Positions 1-9,200 of a DNA stretch of 64,000 bases are shown piece after piece. Position 1 is the stretch's first letter; each line of letters opens with the position of its first letter. The notes below the pieces were generated by a model. The model did no database searches, had not been told where the DNA came from, and saw only the letters and a list, made by a program, of their open reading frames with translations. The DNA lies in contig JAJBSV010000008.1 in assembly GCA_020861185.1 (NCBI GenBank), forward strand, positions 124,001 through 188,000, written 5' to 3'. Both the position numbers and the translations under genes were made by a program. This DNA comes from Ruminococcus sp. Its GTDB lineage: Bacteria > Bacillota > Clostridia > Oscillospirales > Ruminococcaceae.

Positions 1-591
1 TTCTCTGTCGAAGGTGCGGGAGCATATTCACGCTTTAAGTATGAAAGCGGAGTTCACAGAGTCCAGAGGGTTCCGGAAACCGAGTCGCAGGGCAGAATCC
101 AGACTTCTACGGCTACGGTTGCCGTTCTTCCGGAAGCTGAGAATGTCGAGCTTAATATTGACGATAAAGATTTGAAAATAGATGTGTTCAGAGCTTCAGG
201 CGCAGGCGGTCAGCATATAAATAAGACCGAATCAGCGGTCAGAATCACACATCTTCCGACCGGAATGGTCGTTGAATGTCAGGATGAGCGCAGTCAGCAA
301 AAAAATAAAGATAGGGCTATGAAGGTCCTTTGTTCAAGACTCCTTGAGATGAAGCAGGAGGAGCAGGACAAGGCAATCGCCGGCGAACGTCGCTCTCAGA
401 TAGGGACGGGCGATCGCTCCGAGAGAATCAGGACCTATAATTTTCCCGAGGGCAGGGTCAGTGACCATAGAATCGGCTTGACGCTGTATAAGCTTGATTC
501 TATATTGAATGGCGATTTGGACGAGGTGATTGACTCGCTTGCAACTGCCGATCAGGCGGCAAAGCTTGCCAAGCAAGCGGGTGAAATATGA
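1..591 (+). CDS. prfA: Peptide chain release factor 1, 3' part (5' end outside window)
   Basis: Frame 1 is open from the first base, so this is the C-terminal ~196 residues of a class I release factor. RF1 recognises UAA/UAG stop codons and triggers peptidyl-tRNA hydrolysis on the ribosome. The catalytic GGQ motif is visible in the stretch [10 protein letters not shown]. The upstream part reads [13 protein letters not shown], the conserved RF lead-in to that domain, and downstream [14 protein letters not shown] is typical of RF1. RF1 rather than RF2 is inferred from these motifs, because the PxT/SPF selectivity loop lies outside the window. The ORF-track start at 172 is internal. The stop overlaps the next gene by 4 bases (ATGA), suggesting translational coupling. 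Confidence 0.95.
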   Translation, partial: FSVEGAGAYSRFKYESGVHRVQRVPETESQGRIQTSTATVAVLPEAENVELNIDDKDLKIDVFRASGAGGQHINKTESAVRITHLPTGMVVECQDERSQQKNKDRAMKVLCSRLLEMKQEEQDKAIAGERRSQIGTGDRSERIRTYNFPEGRVSDHRIGLTLYKLDSILNGDLDEVIDSLATADQAAKLAKQAGEI

Positions 592-1601
592 TGGAAACGC
601 TTTTACTAAGAACATCTGATAGTGATATATCAAAAGCGGCGGAGCTTATAAAGAGTGGTGAGGTCGTTGCTATTCCGACCGAGACTGTTTACGGTCTTGC
701 GGCAAATGCTTTTGACGAAAACGCAGTGAAGAAAATCTTTGCGGCTAAAAATCGTCCTTGCGACAACCCACTTATCGTCCATATAAGTAAATTCGATATG
801 GTCTATGACATAGCAGAGAGTGTGCCGGAGCTTGCCTATAAATGCGCAGAGCTTTTCTGGCCTGGACCGCTTACCATGATTATGCCGAAGAAGGACACAA
901 TCCCTCTTGTAACGAGCGGAGGACTTGACACTGTCGGCATCAGGTTCCCGTCAAATCCGATAGCTCAGAAGATAATTGAAAAGTGCGGTCTCCCGCTTGC
1001 GGCACCTTCCGCAAATCTTTCGGGAAGCCCGAGTCCTACAAACGCGGCAAGAGTTATGGAAGATATGACCGGCAGGATTTCGGCTGTTGTTGATGGTGGC
1101 GAGTCGGATGTCGGAGTTGAATCTACCGTAATTACTTTTGAGGACGATGGCATCAGAATACTTCGTCCGGGTGGAATATCCCGCGAGGATTTACTTAGAG
1201 TTTGTGATAATGTAATAATCGACGAGGGAGTGTCGGCAAAGCTTCAGAGCGGAACTGTTGCACGCTCTCCGGGAATGAAATATAAGCACTATTCGCCGAA
1301 AGCCGACGTTATACTTATCGACAGCGATATCGACAGCTTCAGAAAGTATGTCGTCGAGCGTAAGACCGAAAATACTTATTGTCTGTTGTTTGATGAAAAC
1401 GAGGCTGTTGAAGGAGTGCCATATCTTACATATGGTGACGATTCCATAGAACAGGCACACAATCTCTTTGAGAGACTCCGGCAGTTTGATGAAATGGGTG
1501 CCGAACGTGTTTATGCAAGGTGTCCCGAACGAACTGGTGTCGGGCTTGCCGTATACAACAGGATTCTTCGCTCGGCAGGGTTTAATTTGATTAAGCTTTA
1601 A
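588..1601 (+). CDS. tsaC: L-threonylcarbamoyladenylate synthase (Sua5/YwlC type)
   Basis: 337 aa. Makes threonylcarbamoyl-AMP from threonine, bicarbonate and ATP, the first step of t6A37 tRNA modification in the cytoplasm. The N-terminal YrdC domain (about residues 12-200) shows [19 protein letters not shown] and [13 protein letters not shown]. The [11 protein letters not shown] linker followed by a ~110-residue C-terminal Sua5 domain marks the long Sua5/YwlC form rather than short TsaC. Two in-frame ATGs (588, 591) overlap the prfA stop. prfA followed by ywlC recalls B. subtilis, although prmC, spoIIR, ywlA and ywlB, which lie between them there, are absent here. A divergent TsaD paralog lies far away at 60.5-61.4 kb. 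Confidence 0.95.
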   Translation: MMETLLLRTSDSDISKAAELIKSGEVVAIPTETVYGLAANAFDENAVKKIFAAKNRPCDNPLIVHISKFDMVYDIAESVPELAYKCAELFWPGPLTMIMPKKDTIPLVTSGGLDTVGIRFPSNPIAQKIIEKCGLPLAAPSANLSGSPSPTNAARVMEDMTGRISAVVDGGESDVGVESTVITFEDDGIRILRPGGISREDLLRVCDNVIIDEGVSAKLQSGTVARSPGMKYKHYSPKADVILIDSDIDSFRKYVVERKTENTYCLLFDENEAVEGVPYLTYGDDSIEQAHNLFERLRQFDEMGAERVYARCPERTGVGLAVYNRILRSAGFNLIKL

Positions 1602-1605
1602 GGAT

Positions 1606-2247
1606 GTGAAAAGACCGATGGGACTTTTTGAATCTGACAATATAAGAGTTATAGGACTCACCGGGCAGAGCGGTGCGGGGAAGTCTAGCGTCAGCGGTAT
1701 TTTTGCGAGCGAAGGATTCCCGACTATAAACGCTGATGAGATTTCGCATGATGTTTCTTCTGATCCCACTCTTTTGGATGAAGTGAGTGAGCTGTTTCCG
1801 GATTGCGTGACAGACACGGGACTTGACAGAAGAAGGCTTGCAGGAATAGTATTCTGCGACAGCGAGAAGCTTAAGACTTATACCGACACCATTTTCCCAT
1901 ACATAACAAGGGGGATTTTCAGGTGTATCGAAGCCTGCAAAACAAGAGATGAGAGACTTGTACTTCTTGATGCTCCCACGCTTTTTGAAAGCGGACTTGA
2001 CGATATCTGTTCTTCGGTTGTTAGCGTGATTGCTCCGATGGAGCTCAAAATACAGAGAGTTCTTGAGAGAGACGGAATACCTGTTGAAATGGTGAAATCC
2101 CGACTCGGTTCTCAAAAGTCGGACGACATGTTCATAAGCAAATCACAGTTCACAATAGTGAATAATTCGGATATTGACAGTCTCAGAGAAAAAACTCTCT
2201 CGGTTATAGAAGAATTAAGGCGGTTATATACAGATGAATGTAATTAA
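1606..2247 (+). CDS. coaE: Dephospho-CoA kinase
   Basis: 213 aa. Phosphorylates the 3'-OH of dephospho-CoA, the last step of CoA synthesis. The P-loop GLTGQSGAGKSS is near residue 20, and DAPTLFESG is the conserved substrate/lid region. The ORF track opens at a GTG (1606) that sits almost on top of its AAGGA. The ATG at 1618 gives the same domain with a 4-residue shorter N-terminus and is equally possible. The length fits the family (~200 aa). The 3' end overlaps the next gene by 14 bases, so the two are probably co-translated. Confidence 0.93.
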   Translation: MKRPMGLFESDNIRVIGLTGQSGAGKSSVSGIFASEGFPTINADEISHDVSSDPTLLDEVSELFPDCVTDTGLDRRRLAGIVFCDSEKLKTYTDTIFPYITRGIFRCIEACKTRDERLVLLDAPTLFESGLDDICSSVVSVIAPMELKIQRVLERDGIPVEMVKSRLGSQKSDDMFISKSQFTIVNNSDIDSLREKTLSVIEELRRLYTDECN

Positions 2248-2797
2248 GAGAATAGGCGCTTTTATTCTGCTGATAATGTTCGTCTGTGGTCTTGGCGCTT
2301 TTCTGTTCGGCTACATGCCGTATTGGTTCGGAAACGAGAGCTACCGGACTGACTATCGGGAAATAGTTGAGAAATACAGCGAAGAATTCGGAATCGACGA
2401 AGCTTTTGTCTTTGCCGTTATCAAAACCGAATCGAACTTTGACCCAAGCGCTGTTTCCGACGCCGGAGCTATCGGGCTTATGCAGATTATCGAGGATTCA
2501 TTCGATTGGGTAAGTACAAAGCTTGGCGAAAGTGATTTGACGTATGAGGACATGTTCACACCCGAATACAGTATTATGTACGGCTCCTATATGCTCGCTT
2601 TCTTGTATGAGAGATACGGAAGCTATGAGCTTGCCGCGGCGGCATACCACTCGGGAATAGGTGAGGTAGACGGTTGGATTGAAGACGGAATAGTGTCTCG
2701 GGAAAATCCCGATGTAGCTGACTTTGAAGGAAGCAACACCAGACACTATGTCAGAAAGATAATGAAAGCATACACAAGATATTCTGAGATTTTATAG
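2234..2797 (+). CDS. Membrane-anchored lytic transglycosylase (SLT domain)
   Basis: 187 aa. An N-terminal transmembrane/signal-anchor segment (about residues 5-28) is followed by a Slt70-like transglycosylase domain that cleaves the MurNAc-GlcNAc bond of peptidoglycan outside the membrane. The catalytic glutamate is E66 in VIKTESNFDP, and GAIGLMQI and AAAYHSGIG are the other family signatures. It overlaps coaE, a pairing common in Clostridia. Physiological role (general turnover or sporulation) cannot be told from sequence. Confidence 0.9.
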   Translation: MNVIKRIGAFILLIMFVCGLGAFLFGYMPYWFGNESYRTDYREIVEKYSEEFGIDEAFVFAVIKTESNFDPSAVSDAGAIGLMQIIEDSFDWVSTKLGESDLTYEDMFTPEYSIMYGSYMLAFLYERYGSYELAAAAYHSGIGEVDGWIEDGIVSRENPDVADFEGSNTRHYVRKIMKAYTRYSEIL

Positions 2798-2813
2798 AAA
2801 GGATGATTTTATC

Positions 2814-4232
2814 ATGTCAGACGTAAAAAACGAAAAAGAAAAGTCTGCCGGTAAGGCGCTTCAGGAGAAGCTCTTTACCCAGAAGAAGAACGGATTGCTT
2901 AAAATAAGCGATCAGGAAAAGGAAGCTGTTGACAGCTTCTGTGAAGGCTATAAGAGCTTTCTTGACAGCTCCAAGACCGAGCGTGAGGCTGTTGATACCG
3001 CTATCCAGCTTGCAACAGAAAAGGGCTTCAAGGAGTATGACCCCAAGAAAGCATATTCTGCCGGTGAAAAGGTCTACTGGAACAACCGCGGCAAGAGCAT
3101 TGTTCTCTGTGTGTTCGGAACCGAGCCGCTTGAGAATGGCGTAAAGATTGCCGCTGCTCACATTGACTCCCCGAGACTCGACCTCAAACAGCATCCCGTT
3201 TATGAGTCGAACGAGCTTTGCCTGCTTAAGACCCATTACTATGGCGGTATCAGAAAGTACCAGTGGCCCACCATCCCGCTTGCTCTTCACGGCGTTATCT
3301 GCAAAGCAAACGGCGAAAAGGTAACCGTAACAATCGGCGAGGACGAGACTGATCCTATCTTCATAATCACAGACCTTCTTCCGCACCTTGCTCAGGAGCA
3401 GTCCAAGAGAACCCTCGGCGACGGAATCAGAGGCGAAGAGCTCAATGTCTTTATCGGCTCTCGTCCTTTCAACGACGACGAAGTTTCCGAGAAGGTCAAG
3501 CTCAATGTTCTTTCGATTCTCTTTGAAAAATACGGAATAGTTGAGGATGACTTCATTTCCGCTGAGCTCGAAATCGTTCCCACATTTAAGGCGAGGGATG
3601 TCGGTCTCGACAGAGGACTTATCGCCGCATATGGACAGGACGACAGATCCTGCGCTTATACAGCTCTCGAAGCAATCCTTGATTGCGAGAATCCGAAGAC
3701 CACCTGCGTCACTGTCCTTACCGATAAAGAAGAAATCGGAAGCATGGGCAACACAGGACTTCAGAGTCATTATCTTGAAGACTTCATCTTCCACATTGCA
3801 AAGAATGCCGGCACCGATGCTCCTACAGTTTTATCTCATTCCTCCTGCCTCTCTGCGGATGTTTCCGCGGCGTTTGACCCGACATTCCCTGAGGTAAACG
3901 AGCCGAGAAATGCTTCTTATTGCAACTATGGCGTTGCTATGTGTAAGTTCACCGGATCCCGTGGAAAGAGCGGATGCAACGATGCGCATGCTGAATTCGT
4001 TTCCTACGTCAGAAATATCTTCGATTCAAACGACGTTATCTGGCAGACCTGTGAGCTCGGAAGAGTTGACCTCGGCGGGGGCGGAACCGTTGCGGCATAC
4101 GTTGCAAACCTTGGCATAGATGTTGTCGATGTCGGAGTTCCTGTTCTTTCGATGCACTCTCCTTATGAAGTCACCGCAAAGCTTGATGTTTACATGGCTT
4201 ACAAGGGATTCGCAGTATTCTTCAAGAACTGA
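2814..4232 (+). CDS. M18-family zinc aminopeptidase
   Basis: 472 aa, usual length for M18. Cytosolic metalloaminopeptidase that removes N-terminal, often acidic, residues from peptides. Metal and catalytic motifs appear in order: AAHIDSPRLDLK, YGQDDRSCAY, TDKEEIGSMGNTG and, at the end, VPVLSMHSPYE. An AGAAAGGATG-type SD precedes the ATG by about 8 bases. It follows the transglycosylase gene by 16 bases and ends at a strong terminator, closing the prfA-tsaC-coaE unit. Large reverse-strand ORFs over it are codon shadows. Confidence 0.93.
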   Translation: MSDVKNEKEKSAGKALQEKLFTQKKNGLLKISDQEKEAVDSFCEGYKSFLDSSKTEREAVDTAIQLATEKGFKEYDPKKAYSAGEKVYWNNRGKSIVLCVFGTEPLENGVKIAAAHIDSPRLDLKQHPVYESNELCLLKTHYYGGIRKYQWPTIPLALHGVICKANGEKVTVTIGEDETDPIFIITDLLPHLAQEQSKRTLGDGIRGEELNVFIGSRPFNDDEVSEKVKLNVLSILFEKYGIVEDDFISAELEIVPTFKARDVGLDRGLIAAYGQDDRSCAYTALEAILDCENPKTTCVTVLTDKEEIGSMGNTGLQSHYLEDFIFHIAKNAGTDAPTVLSHSSCLSADVSAAFDPTFPEVNEPRNASYCNYGVAMCKFTGSRGKSGCNDAHAEFVSYVRNIFDSNDVIWQTCELGRVDLGGGGTVAAYVANLGIDVVDVGVPVLSMHSPYEVTAKLDVYMAYKGFAVFFKN

Positions 4233-4250
4233 TTACTTAAACCTTATAAA

Positions 4251-4280
4251 GGCTTCGCCTGACCGGCGAAGTCTTTATTT
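4251..4280 (+). terminator. Rho-independent terminator after M18 aminopeptidase
   Basis: GGCTTCGCC / GGCGAAGTC form a 9-bp stem (one G-U) with a 5-nt loop, followed by TTTATTTTTG. It separates the upstream unit from spoIIGA. Confidence 0.85.
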
Positions 4281-4300
4281 TTGTGTCTGCTTGTACCGTA

Positions 4301-4334
4301 TTTGACAAATTATGCTATCAGGCTGAGATAGAAT
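4301..4334 (+). promoter_or_regulatory. Probable spoIIG promoter with Spo0A-box-like -35
   Basis: TTGACA (4302-4307) and TAGAAT (4329-4334) are separated by 21 bp rather than 17. The -35 lies inside TTTGACAAA, whose complement TGTCAAA differs by one base from the 0A box TGNCGAA. The B. subtilis spoIIG promoter is a sigma-A promoter with an abnormally long (22 bp) spacer that needs Spo0A bound at the -35. The match in layout is the reason for this call. The predicted transcript start lies only about 10 nt upstream of the spoIIGA ATG. Confidence 0.65.
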
Positions 4335-4350
4335 AAAAACGGTGACAGAC

Positions 4351-5139
4351 ATGAGCATTTATCTTGATACTCTCGTAATAGTAAACGCATATATAACATG
4401 GATTACTTTAAATCTCACATCAAAGCTTTCGCATCAATATTCCAAGCCTGTGAGAATAGCGACAGGATCCTTTATCGGCGGCTTTTCGGCTCTTATAATC
4501 ATAATCCCTGAGTGTATAGGCGTCATATTTCTGAAAATACTTTCTTTTGCGATAATAATAGCTGTGACTTTTCTGCGAAAGGGTATGGGCAAGCATAGAT
4601 TCCTGATTCTTTGTGCCGAGTTTTTCGGAGTGAATATAGTCTTCGGCGGAGCTGTTTATCTTCTTCAATCTTTGATTGGGACAGATATTATCTACATAAA
4701 CAACGCTTCTTTCTATTTCGACATATCGCTTGGAACGCTCATATTCTTCACGGCTGTGATTTACGTTCTGACGGTGATTATCTCCGGCTTTCTTGCAAGA
4801 AAAGCCGACCGGAATCATGCTTATAGGGTGATGTTTGACTATGGCGGAAGCAGTTACAGCTTTGACGGCGTTGCCGATACCGGAAACACCGTTACCGATT
4901 TATTCAGCGGAAAACCGGTTATAATCTGTACAGGTTCTGATGATAAACCGAATTTGGAACGCTTTTCGGCTGTGCCGTACTCAACAATAGATGGCGAAGG
5001 GCTTCTTTATGCCTTTTCTCCAGACGAATTATACATAGAAGATGAAACCGGCAAAAAGAAAAATGTAAATGCTCTTCTGGCATTTACGGAAAGCGGAGAA
5101 CGAAGAGCGGTATTTAATCCCACAATTTTACATGAATGA
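4351..5139 (+). CDS. spoIIGA: Sigma-E processing peptidase SpoIIGA
   Basis: 262 aa from ATG 4351. The ORF track begins 3 codons earlier at GTG 4342, which would lie on the predicted transcription start. This membrane-embedded aspartic protease of the developing spore cleaves the pro-sequence of sigma-E. The N-terminal half holds about five hydrophobic helices, beginning [19 protein letters not shown]. The C-terminal half is soluble and carries the catalytic D176 in [11 protein letters not shown]. It is somewhat shorter than the B. subtilis protein (~309 aa). The immediate neighbour is its substrate gene sigE. The family assignment is firm from topology, DTG motif and context. Confidence 0.92.
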   Translation: MSIYLDTLVIVNAYITWITLNLTSKLSHQYSKPVRIATGSFIGGFSALIIIIPECIGVIFLKILSFAIIIAVTFLRKGMGKHRFLILCAEFFGVNIVFGGAVYLLQSLIGTDIIYINNASFYFDISLGTLIFFTAVIYVLTVIISGFLARKADRNHAYRVMFDYGGSSYSFDGVADTGNTVTDLFSGKPVIICTGSDDKPNLERFSAVPYSTIDGEGLLYAFSPDELYIEDETGKKKNVNALLAFTESGERRAVFNPTILHE

Positions 5140-5152
5140 AAGGACTTTAGCA

Positions 5153-5866
5153 ATGGAAAAGCCGAAATTTTTGAGAGAAATCAGGATAAGAATTCGTAAG
5201 CTTTTAGGAATAGCTTCGCCAGTCGACTATATCAATGGCTCTGACACCCTTCCGCCGCCATTAAAAGGTGAGGAAGAAAAGCGAGTGTTTGAAATGCTCA
5301 CAACAAATCCCAAAAAAGCAAGAGAGATTCTGATAACTCATAACCTTCGGCTTGTCGTTTACATATCCAAAAAATTTGAGTCAACAGGAATAGGAATTGA
5401 AGACTTAATCTCAATCGGCACGATAGGACTTATAAAAGCAGTCAATACTTTCAATCCGGAAAAGAACATCAAGCTTGCAACCTATGCCTCAAGGTGTATC
5501 GAAAACGAGATACTGATGTACCTGAGAAAGACCAATCAACAGAAGAATGAAGTTTCAATAGATGAACCTCTAAATATCGACTGGGACGGAAACGAGCTTC
5601 TTCTTTCGGATGTAATCGGTACCGAACCGGACGAGGTTTACCAGAAGCTTGAAGGCGAGACTGAAGTGCAGCTTCTCATAAAAGCTGTTGATTCCCTTAG
5701 CGGCAGGGAAAAGCTCATAATGCAGATGCGCTTTGGATTGAACGGCGGCAGAGAGATGGCCCAGAAGGAAGTTGCGGACGTTGTGGGAATATCTCAGTCC
5801 TATATTTCGAGACTCGAAAAGAGAATTTTAAAAGAACTGAAAAAAGAGTTGGAGGCTATATGCTGA
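5153..5866 (+). CDS. sigE: RNA polymerase sporulation sigma factor sigma-E (pro-sigma-E)
   Basis: 237 aa from ATG 5153, which has GAAAGGA 8 bases upstream. The ORF-track start at 5069 would run back into spoIIGA. Mother-cell sigma factor made as an inactive precursor: an amphipathic basic pro-sequence (residues 1 to ~27, [14 protein letters not shown]) precedes [14 protein letters not shown], the conserved processing region. Region 2 shows [17 protein letters not shown] and region 4.2 shows [20 protein letters not shown]. It is expected to direct yunB, yqfCD, ylbJ and spoIIIA genes elsewhere in this window (established for the families, inferred here). Confidence 0.96.
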   Translation: MEKPKFLREIRIRIRKLLGIASPVDYINGSDTLPPPLKGEEEKRVFEMLTTNPKKAREILITHNLRLVVYISKKFESTGIGIEDLISIGTIGLIKAVNTFNPEKNIKLATYASRCIENEILMYLRKTNQQKNEVSIDEPLNIDWDGNELLLSDVIGTEPDEVYQKLEGETEVQLLIKAVDSLSGREKLIMQMRFGLNGGREMAQKEVADVVGISQSYISRLEKRILKELKKELEAIC

Positions 5867-5900
5867 GCATGATTTCCAGATAATGCTGAAGACTTTTCTT

Positions 5901-5930
5901 GAATAGTAAATATACACTTCGGCAATAATG
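5901..5930 (+). promoter_or_regulatory. Sigma-F/sigma-G-type promoter of sigG
   Basis: GAATA (5901-5905), a 15-base spacer, then GGCAATAATG (5921-5930). The -10 fits the sigma-F consensus GGnnAnAnTn at every fixed position, and the -35 fits GYATA with one change. It lies 55 bp upstream of the sigG ATG, in the only gap between sigE and sigG. spoIIIG of B. subtilis is known to be a sigma-F gene. Confidence 0.7.
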
Positions 5931-5984
5931 ATATAAGATTTTCCGTTTGGAAAGAATCAATCATTATCCGGAGTGTATACTTAT

Positions 5985-6755
5985 ATGCAATACAGTAAGG
6001 TTGAGATAAGCGGCGTCAACACAAGAGACTTGAAGGTCCTGAGTGAAGACAAGAAGATGGAGCTATTGGTAAAAGTAAAACAGGGTGACAAAATGGCGAG
6101 GGACGAGCTGATTCGGGGAAACCTTCGCCTTGTTTTAAGCGTGATTCAGAAGTTTATGTCGAGAGGAACGCCTCCCGACGATTTATTTCAGGTCGGAGTT
6201 GTAGGCCTTATCAAGGCGATAGACAACTTCAACATAAATCTTGATGTGAAGTTTTCAACCTATGCCGTACCTATGATAACAGGCGAGTTGAGAAGATATC
6301 TTCGCGATGACAATGCGATAAGAGTGTCACGTTCAACGAGGGATTTGGCATATCGGGCAATGCAGGCTAAAGAAAGGCTGACCGCATCAAGCGATACCGA
6401 GCCAACTGCCAGAGATATAGCAAAAGAACTGGATGTGAAAGAATCGGAGGTAGTGTTTGCTCTCGAATCAATCAGCGACCCGGTTTCGATATACGAGCCG
6501 GTATATTCGAGTACAGGTGATACTCTTTATGTCCTCGATCAACTCGGCGACAGCTCAAGCGATGAAGGCTGGATTGATGAGCTATTGCTTCGTGAAGCGA
6601 TAAAGATGCTTTCGGAAAGAGAGAAAAATATTCTGTATCTCAGATTCTATCAGGGCAAAACACAGGTCGAAGTAGCAAATGAAATCGGAATTTCTCAGGC
6701 ACAGGTTTCAAGAGTCGAAAAAAGTGCGTTGTCAAGGATAAAATCGAAAGTATAG
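5985..6755 (+). CDS. sigG: RNA polymerase sporulation sigma factor sigma-G
   Basis: 256 aa from ATG 5985, which gives MQYSKVEISGVNTRDLKVL, the usual N-terminus. The ORF-track GTG at 5973 falls in the likely SD CGGAG. Late forespore sigma factor. The family-typical N-terminal VEISGVNT motif is followed by region 2 (DLFQVGVVGLIKAIDNFN), region 3, and region 4 helix-turn-helix (EVANEIGISQAQVSRVEKSAL). Order spoIIGA-sigE-sigG matches B. subtilis. Read-through from spoIIG may add early transcription, but the adjacent sigma-F-type promoter is the likely compartment-specific source. Confidence 0.96.
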   Translation: MQYSKVEISGVNTRDLKVLSEDKKMELLVKVKQGDKMARDELIRGNLRLVLSVIQKFMSRGTPPDDLFQVGVVGLIKAIDNFNINLDVKFSTYAVPMITGELRRYLRDDNAIRVSRSTRDLAYRAMQAKERLTASSDTEPTARDIAKELDVKESEVVFALESISDPVSIYEPVYSSTGDTLYVLDQLGDSSSDEGWIDELLLREAIKMLSEREKNILYLRFYQGKTQVEVANEIGISQAQVSRVEKSALSRIKSKV

Positions 6756-6758
6756 CCC

Positions 6759-6787
6759 TTGACAAATTTAATTTCCCGTGTTAAGAT
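6759..6787 (+). promoter_or_regulatory. Sigma-A promoter of tyrS
   Basis: Perfect TTGACA (6759-6764), a 17-base spacer and TAAGAT (6782-6787). Only ~40 bases separate the -10 from the ATG, so there is no room for a T-box leader, which often controls tyrS in Bacillota. Confidence 0.85.
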
Positions 6788-6826
6788 GGTTTATCTACCA
6801 CAAAGAGATGAAACGAGGAAATTACA

Positions 6827-8026
6827 ATGCAGATTTACGAAGAACTCAAGGTGAGAGGGCTCATAGCTCAGGTTACCGACGAGGAAGAAATAAGAGAGCT
6901 TATCAACAATGGCAAGGCAACATTCTATATCGGCTTTGACCCGACAGCGGATTCACTTCATGTCGGACACTTTATGGCTCTTTGCCTTATGAAGAGACTC
7001 CAGATGGCGGGAAATCGCCCTGTCGTGCTTATCGGAGGTGGAACCGGATATATCGGCGACCCTTCGGGCAGAACCGATATGCGTTCGATGATGACTCCCG
7101 AGATGATTCAGCATAACTGCGATTGCTTTAAGAAGCAGATGGAGCGCTTCATAGAGTTCGGCGACGACAAGGCTATAATGGTCAATAACGCCGACTGGCT
7201 TTTGAATCTTAATTATATCGAGCTCTTAAGAGAAGTCGGAGCTTGCTTTTCTGTAAACAATATGCTTCGTGCTGAGTGCTACAAGCAGAGAATGGAAAAA
7301 GGTCTTTCCTTCCTTGAATTCAACTACATGATTATGCAGTCATATGACTTCTACTATCTGTATCAGCATTACGGCTGTAACATGCAGTTCGGCGGAGACG
7401 ATCAGTGGTCGAATATGCTCGGTGGTACCGAGCTTATAAGAAAGAAGCTTGGCAAGGATGCCTATGCTATGACCATAACTCTTCTTCTTAACTCCGAGGG
7501 CAAGAAGATGGGCAAGACCCAAAGTGGTGCAGTCTGGCTTGACCCAAACAAGACTTCTCCTTATGACTTCTTCCAGTACTGGAGAAATGTCGGCGATGCC
7601 GATGTCATGAAGTGCATAAGGATGCTTACGTTTCTGCCTCTTGAGCAAATCGACAAGATGGATTCCTGGGAAGGAAGCGAGCTCAACAAAGCTAAGGAAA
7701 TTCTCGCCTATGAGCTCACAAAGCTCGTTCACGGTGAGGAAGAAGCCGACAAGGCTCTTGCCGCGGCGAGAGCGGTGTTTGGCGGCTCCGGCTCCAACGA
7801 GAATATGCCCACTTTTGAGTTTGAAACTGATTTTATTGGTATTCTCGATGCCATGGTGGCGACAAAGCTTGCGCCGAGTAAAGGAGAGGCAAGAAGGCTC
7901 ATCCAGCAAGGCGGAGTTACTCTCAATGGCGAGAAGGTCACTGATGTTTCACTTGACGTTGACCTTTTTTCTGAAGTAATTCTCAAGAGAGGCAAAAAGC
8001 AGGTTGTAAGGCTTATTAAGAAATAA
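6827..8026 (+). CDS. tyrS: Tyrosyl-tRNA synthetase
   Basis: 399 aa. Class I aminoacyl-tRNA synthetase that charges tRNA-Tyr. HVGHF (residues ~48-52) is the HIGH signature, and KMGKTQSG is the KMSKS loop. A C-terminal S4 RNA-binding domain follows ([19 protein letters not shown]). An AACGAGGAAATTACA SD precedes the ATG. It is monocistronic, bounded by its own promoter and a terminator. The reverse ORFs over it are shadows. Confidence 0.97.
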   Translation: MQIYEELKVRGLIAQVTDEEEIRELINNGKATFYIGFDPTADSLHVGHFMALCLMKRLQMAGNRPVVLIGGGTGYIGDPSGRTDMRSMMTPEMIQHNCDCFKKQMERFIEFGDDKAIMVNNADWLLNLNYIELLREVGACFSVNNMLRAECYKQRMEKGLSFLEFNYMIMQSYDFYYLYQHYGCNMQFGGDDQWSNMLGGTELIRKKLGKDAYAMTITLLLNSEGKKMGKTQSGAVWLDPNKTSPYDFFQYWRNVGDADVMKCIRMLTFLPLEQIDKMDSWEGSELNKAKEILAYELTKLVHGEEEADKALAAARAVFGGSGSNENMPTFEFETDFIGILDAMVATKLAPSKGEARRLIQQGGVTLNGEKVTDVSLDVDLFSEVILKRGKKQVVRLIKK

Positions 8027-8042
8027 TCAGGCATAATAATAA

Positions 8043-8072
8043 CCGTCTCCGTAAATCGGAGGCGGCTTTTTT
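8043..8072 (+). terminator. Terminator between tyrS and the convergent hydrolase gene
   Basis: CCGTCTCCG / CGGAGGCGG stem with a TAAAT loop and a CTTTTTT tail on the plus strand. It lies 9 bases before the stop of the convergent hydrolase gene. Confidence 0.85.
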
Positions 8073-8081
8073 AGTGTAGTG

Positions 8082-9059
8082 TCATTCACAGCGTTCCCAG
8101 AACGACTTGATTTCTGCTTCATAGCCGGTCTTATCCATGAAGTAATTCATGCAGTGTCCTGCACCGTTGACAGCATACAGTTTCTTCGAAGCAGAGCAAG
8201 AGTTGTAGTTCTCATATGCCATTTCTATTGGCACAATATCGTCTTCTGTTCCGTGGATGAGCAAAACCGGAATATTACAGCTCTCAAGAGCTTCCGAAAC
8301 TGTGTAGGAGGTATCGGTGTGGAGCTTCTTGTCGGCTGTGGTGTTGAAGATGGTTTCAACTCTGTTATACGGAATACGGGAATTCTTTTCAAAGACGTGT
8401 TGCCAGATTTCTCTTGCGGATGAATATGCACTGTCGGCGATGACGCCTTTCACGTTCTCGGGAGGATTCAATCCGGTTGCCATCAGTACGGTTGATGCTC
8501 CCATTGAAAGACCATAGAGGTAGATGGGAAGTTTATTTTCGCATCTTTCATTTACCCATGAAATCCAGTCAAGGCAATCATATCTTTCCAAGAGCCCGAA
8601 GCCGGTGTATTTTCCTCCGCTGTTTCCGTGTGCTCTTTGCTCTACGAAGAGGATATTGCAGCCATTGTCATGCAAAAAGTATGCCGAAAGACCGAAATCC
8701 AAATCCCATGTGACGTGCCAACCGTGGAAACAGATAACCGTTCTTTTTGCATTTTCGCACTGCCACCAGTGTCCGATGAGCTTCAAATCATCTCGACTCG
8801 TAATGCTGACCTCTTCGAGATTTTTCTCATCCAGCTTCTCAGCGGCAATCTTCTTTTCTTCCTCGAATTTGTCGAAAACCGATTGTTCCAAATTCTCGTC
8901 TTTCTGACGTTTAGTGATTTTGTGTAACTTCGGCTTTTCTCTTTTCAGAACCGCATCCGCAACCATCTGAAGCATAAGATATGCCGAAGCCGCTGTCAAT
9001 GCACACGCCGCGGCAACAGATGCGCCAACTATTATTTTCTTTTTCGTATTCTTGTTCAT
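8082..9059 (-). CDS. Membrane-anchored alpha/beta hydrolase
   Basis: 325 aa from ATG 9059 (MNKNTKKKIIVGAS), which has GGAG 8 bases upstream. The longer ORF in the track adds 16 unlikely residues. A basic N-terminus and one hydrophobic segment (about residues 10-33) suggest an anchor or uncleaved signal. The alpha/beta-hydrolase fold follows: FHGWHVTW (oxyanion), GLSMGAS (nucleophile Ser), GTEDDIVP (Asp) and GAGHC (His). COG1073-like. Substrate is unknown and neighbours give no hint. Confidence 0.85.
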   Translation of the reverse strand: MNKNTKKKIIVGASVAAACALTAASAYLMLQMVADAVLKREKPKLHKITKRQKDENLEQSVFDKFEEEKKIAAEKLDEKNLEEVSITSRDDLKLIGHWWQCENAKRTVICFHGWHVTWDLDFGLSAYFLHDNGCNILFVEQRAHGNSGGKYTGFGLLERYDCLDWISWVNERCENKLPIYLYGLSMGASTVLMATGLNPPENVKGVIADSAYSSAREIWQHVFEKNSRIPYNRVETIFNTTADKKLHTDTSYTVSEALESCNIPVLLIHGTEDDIVPIEMAYENYNSCSASKKLYAVNGAGHCMNYFMDKTGYEAEIKSFWERCE

Positions 9060-9127
9060 GATACCATCTCCGTTATGTGAATACGTTTGTCCTTGGACTT
9101 GTTGCATATATTATAGCACCTTGATGT

Positions 9128-9168
9128 CAAAAAAGCATTAGACAAACCGGAAAGCTTGTCTAATGCTT
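9128..9168 (-). terminator. Terminator of the dnaD-dnaI unit
   Basis: A 13-bp perfect stem (AAGCATTAGACAA with its complement) and a 10-base loop, followed on the minus strand by TTTTTT. It lies 33 bases past the helicase-loader stop codon. Confidence 0.85.
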
Positions 9169-9200
9169 GGTGAACACTTAAAGAAAAGTGTGGGAATACA

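Noticed and set aside
2817-3794. 325-aa minus-strand ORF antisense to the M18 aminopeptidase gene
   Set aside because: Codon shadow of a strongly conserved gene; the protein has no recognisable domain and no SD logic.
4342-4350. GTG start for spoIIGA from the ORF track
   Set aside because: It falls on the predicted transcription start; ATG 4351 leaves a short but possible leader. The difference is three residues.
6788-6826. T-box riboswitch for tyrS
   Set aside because: The leader is only about 40 bases, too short for a T-box with terminator/antiterminator.
7340-7909. 189-aa minus-strand ORF inside tyrS
   Set aside because: Shadow of tyrS; composition follows the complementary codons.
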